Shown: positions 61,233-64,000 of the stretch, piece by piece
Layout of the letters: each line of letters begins with the position of its first letter
How positions within the stretch are numbered: position 1 is the stretch's first letter
DNA from: Hypomesus transpacificus
Lineage: Eukaryota; Chordata; Actinopteri; Osmeriformes; Osmeridae
DNA: 64,000 nt
Direction of reading: 5' to 3'
NCBI RefSeq assembly: GCF_021917145.1
Contig: NC_061061.1
Span: 14,696,908 to 14,760,907 of the forward strand
Program-made: the position numbers and the translations under genes
Notes under the pieces: model-generated
What the model was told of the DNA's origin: nothing
Database searches by the model: none
The model's input: only the letters and a program-made list of their open reading frames with translations

Positions 61233-63175
61233 TTATTTTATTAATGCCTTAGTCTTGCAGATCCATCTGTTCTGCATTTGGCAAGATGCTGTATTCCAGT
61301 TAGTCATAATATTGGGAAACCCAAGGCTTCGTGGCATAGCCAACACACAGTCACCTCCAGAACCAATGGGTCTTGGTGTCCAGTACCTGTGCAAAAATAA
61401 ATCAGACTTCTTCTAAGCTACTGCAAAGTAGGTGTATTTTATTAAGTTGGTAAATGAAGACAGGTTAGGTCTGTATTAATGCAGCAGTATATTCAATCAC
61501 AAATGTACATTAATTTTTACAAGTGTCAGAAAGTAGGTCCATACCTTGTTGTCAGCTTGCTGCCATCAACCCACATCCATCTCTGATTTGGCATCTCTGT
61601 TTTACTCAAACCAATCCAGTAGCCATGGTATACATCATAATAGAATTTGGTGTAGTTACTGATGAATTCCTAAAGTCAAGAAGTAATCATTGAGTATAAA
61701 GTCAGATGGCTGAGCGGCTAGGGAATCTGGCTATTACTCAGAAGGTTGCAGGTTAAAATGATGTGTCCCTGGGCAAGGCACTTCACCCTACTTTCCTTGG
61801 GGGGAATGTCCCTGTACTTACTGTAAGTTGCTCTGGATAGGTGTCTGTTAAATGACAATGTATAACAAGTTTGATACAAAACAAACACGGGTATATGTAT
61901 ATATCCCACCTGTTCATCCTGACTTTCTATGACAATCAAATCAGCATTCTTAGATTTGCAGTCATCTTGACTCCAAGACCATGACCTCCACCCATTCATG
62001 AACTGATAACAACTAGACTGAAATACAATCCAGTTATCGCGACAGGGTTTGCATTCTCTCTCTGTGCGACACAAAGCATAAAAAGGACTTCATGAAGTAA
62101 ACCATAGATGTTTAAGGCTGTTTCTTGATTATTTGAAAGATGGCCGACTTACCTTTGGCATTTCCTTGTTTCTCTGGACAGTAGTCATGAACTGGAAAAT
62201 TGTCAAACTGAAGTATGACCTCAAGAGTCCAGTTGAGCCTATCCCTGTCTTTTGACAACTCTTGTTTCTGCCTTTCTAAGTTGATCATCTCTACATTTAA
62301 AAGATAATTTTCTGACGTGATGTTGCTGTAATCACTCTGCAAAACACAACTAGTTTAATTAGTTATTGGTTAAAACGACCTGGTTGGCCACAAACAGGTA
62401 TTACTTATTTTAGCCATTTTAGTTCACTCACCAATTTTGTGTTGATCTCAGCAATGACAGCTCTGACTATTGAGAAATTAAATAATGTATGTCATTATAT
62501 ATGGTGTCGGGGGGATGGGGCGTGGAATTGTGATCAAATATATACATATTGAGTTATACTTACAGTAGACACTGAGGGCAATATTGGCTATTACCAACAA
62601 AAAACAAAGAATGCCTAGACACAATCCCATCATTCTGACCAGTTGACAACGGGAATTGGGTTTCTCATTCCCTGAGGGAGATATAAATGATTACAGGATT
62701 TCAGACTGTTCATGTTCAACGAACAGTACTGTTGTTTTTTGTGACTACACTTATGGTTTTAGTTGATAAACTACTTATGATTATAGATTAGATGGTTATC
62801 TCAGATATCTATCACTAAGTTATCCTATGAAAACGTACCTTCTGGAGTAGCTGTCTGATCAAGAACACTTTCTTTAATCTTTATATCTGAATATATTGTT
62901 TCCTTTTCTTTGTCATCTAAAGTACAGCAAACAAAACCGTAATGTAAGCAGTATTTCAGTGTCTTGCTTCAGTTTGTAAGGTAGGATTGGTGCGAAATTG
63001 ATAGTTAAATCTTGTCAAATATGTAGATGTTTTTAGTCTATTGAATGTATCCAATATTTCTCATAAACAAAACAATTAGCTATGAATACAAGAAATATAG
63101 GCAAGACTTACGTTTTCTTATATAAATATTTGGAGATTTGAAATGTAGGGTGGCATAATTCAACTCTTCGTCCAT
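61233..63175 (-). CDS. type II C-type-lectin-like receptor with ITIM and ITSM-like motifs
   Basis: The eight exons are 63175-63112, 62916-62839, 62671-62564, 62466-62432, 62336-62153, 62061-61910, 61669-61545 and 61386-61233. They give 299 aa. The cytoplasmic tail (1-59) holds ITIM LNYATL (5-10) and ITSM-like TIYSDI (28-33). The membrane helix is at about 60-82, with no basic or acidic residue inside. A coiled stalk (84-155) has sequons NIT and NWT. The C-type lectin domain (160-295) has WIGL (225-228) and paired cysteines C163/C174, C191/C292 and C262/C284. The EPN/QPD motif is absent and WND reads WNT, so classical calcium-dependent sugar binding is not expected. From the family: such receptors sit on leukocytes and inhibit through SHP phosphatases. 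I cannot assign a specific orthologue; NK-receptor-like and CD209-like fish lectins are the alternatives. Confidence 0.85.
61699..61863 (+). mobile_element. tRNA-derived SINE, copy 4 (in lectin-gene intron 6)
   Basis: Plus orientation, opposite to the host gene. The box A region (TGGCTGAGCGGCTAGGGAAT) is kept, box B is degraded, and the body ends GCTCTGGATAGGTGTCTGTT. It is the most diverged of the four copies. Confidence 0.8.
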
Positions 63176-64000
63176 TGTAGAAACAGTCCTGTCTCCTATA
63201 TACCAGCAGGCTTTGCCTTAAGTTTAATTTAAGTTTTTCAAATTCTTGTAGGCGATTGAAAATCACACCTACTCTGCTGATGGTTAAGTGATAATTCCAG
63301 CTGTTGTTTTTTGCCCCATATTTGTACCTCTGCTCCACTTCTGCTTTTTAGTTGCATGTGACCAACCACAGTTGTTCAAAGTGCTCCTCAGAGTTGATGC
63401 AACAGTAGGATAGATAAATATGGTTAGTTTGTCTAATATGTATTGGTTGCCGGTAATTCATGTATATTTGACAACAAAATTGGCACTTGTTTCATACTTT
63501 CATTTGACCTTTTACTCCCGGATTTGTGTGATAGGTACAGTACACACTCTTGTGATCACCATAGATTTGTGAATCAGTCTAATCTGTCATGAATGATGTT
63601 GCCACAGGAAACATATTGCGTCAACATTTGCTTCATGTTGTCTTTCCCCAGATTGATGAACAATCTGACCACTACTATTGCAGAAAATGCCAAAATCTAA
63701 GGATTCCAAACATCTTGCAATCCTATTATGGCTTAATTTCTAAGACACATCTTGGCTGGAAGTTCTCTTGTTGCAAGTATGCAAGATGGCCACTGGAGAG
63801 AGGTAGTGAGTTCAAAATGGAACCGTTGCTATAATGTGAAGCACCACTATCAAAGCACATAGAAGCCCGTAGAATGGTACCTGCTTTTTTGCAATTATGT
63901 CCAACCACTTACATTTATACATAAACTTCTCTGTACATATAAATCTTTGATATCAGTGTAAAGCAAGAGGTTTGAAACAGAAATACTTAGTACAAGCAAG
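63176..64000. other. upstream of the lectin gene, no further gene seen
   Basis: A minus-strand TATATA about 30 bp before the lectin ATG (GGTATATAGGAGAC, near 63200) could be a core promoter element, but that leaves almost no 5'UTR, so an upstream exon is also possible. The rest of the stretch to the window edge shows no supportable exon. The open frame at 63589-63834 (plus) matches no family I know. Confidence 0.4.

Noticed and set aside
63108..63338. 76-aa minus-strand frame overlapping the lectin first exon
   Set aside because: It is in another frame. The frame giving MDEELNYATL joins all seven downstream exons in phase.
63589..63834. 81-aa plus-strand frame
   Set aside because: No recognisable domain and no splice sites tying it to a gene. 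It may be repeat-derived, but I could not show that.

Overview
The window is vertebrate nuclear DNA. It has GT-AG introns, AT-rich spacers, CA/CT/TA microsatellites, tRNA-derived SINEs, hAT-type MITEs and five spliced protein genes. Every recognisable gene has a human orthologue or family, but protein divergence, compact introns and SINEs of the common fish type point to a ray-finned fish. I cannot name the species. No bacterial or viral gene and no CRISPR array was seen.

Layout. (1) Positions 1-5.6 kb, minus strand: mex3a, a two-exon KH/RING RNA-binding protein (518 aa), whose 3'UTR runs off the left edge. (2) Positions 5.6-14.4 kb: a divergent intergenic region with a G-rich block and two short hAT-like elements. 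One of these ends 278 bp before the lamin start codon. (3) Positions 14.4-30.5 kb, plus strand: lmna, prelamin A (651 aa, 12 coding exons). Seven of the nine internal exons have exactly the human length, and the protein ends in the CaaX box CSIM. (4) Positions 31.5-43.3 kb, minus strand: pear1 (1013 aa, 22 coding exons), an EMI plus 15-EGF transmembrane receptor, tail to tail with lmna. (5) Positions 43.3-57.8 kb: about 14 kb with no supportable gene, only microsatellites, small tandem duplications, one SINE and the 3' remnant of a LINE. (6) Positions 57.8-60.5 kb, plus strand: gpatch4 (433 aa), a nucleolar G-patch protein. (7) Positions 61.2-63.2 kb, minus strand: a type II C-type-lectin-like receptor (299 aa) carrying an ITIM and an ITSM-like motif, tail to tail with gpatch4.

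The genes are functionally unrelated: RNA regulation, nuclear lamina, platelet/endothelial receptor, ribosome biogenesis and immune recognition. They are neighbours through ancient linkage. From general knowledge, MEX3A and LMNA lie at human 1q22, and PEAR1 and GPATCH4 at 1q23.1. All exon coordinates below were derived by hand from splice sites and reading-frame continuity, and each gene's exon lengths sum to a whole number of codons.

I did not find an undescribed system. The most interesting items are an in-frame lysine-rich tail after the gpatch4 stop codon, the ITIM/ITSM lectin receptor with a degenerate sugar-binding site, a changed prelamin A cleavage site, a GC-AG intron in pear1 and a perfect intronic hairpin in pear1.
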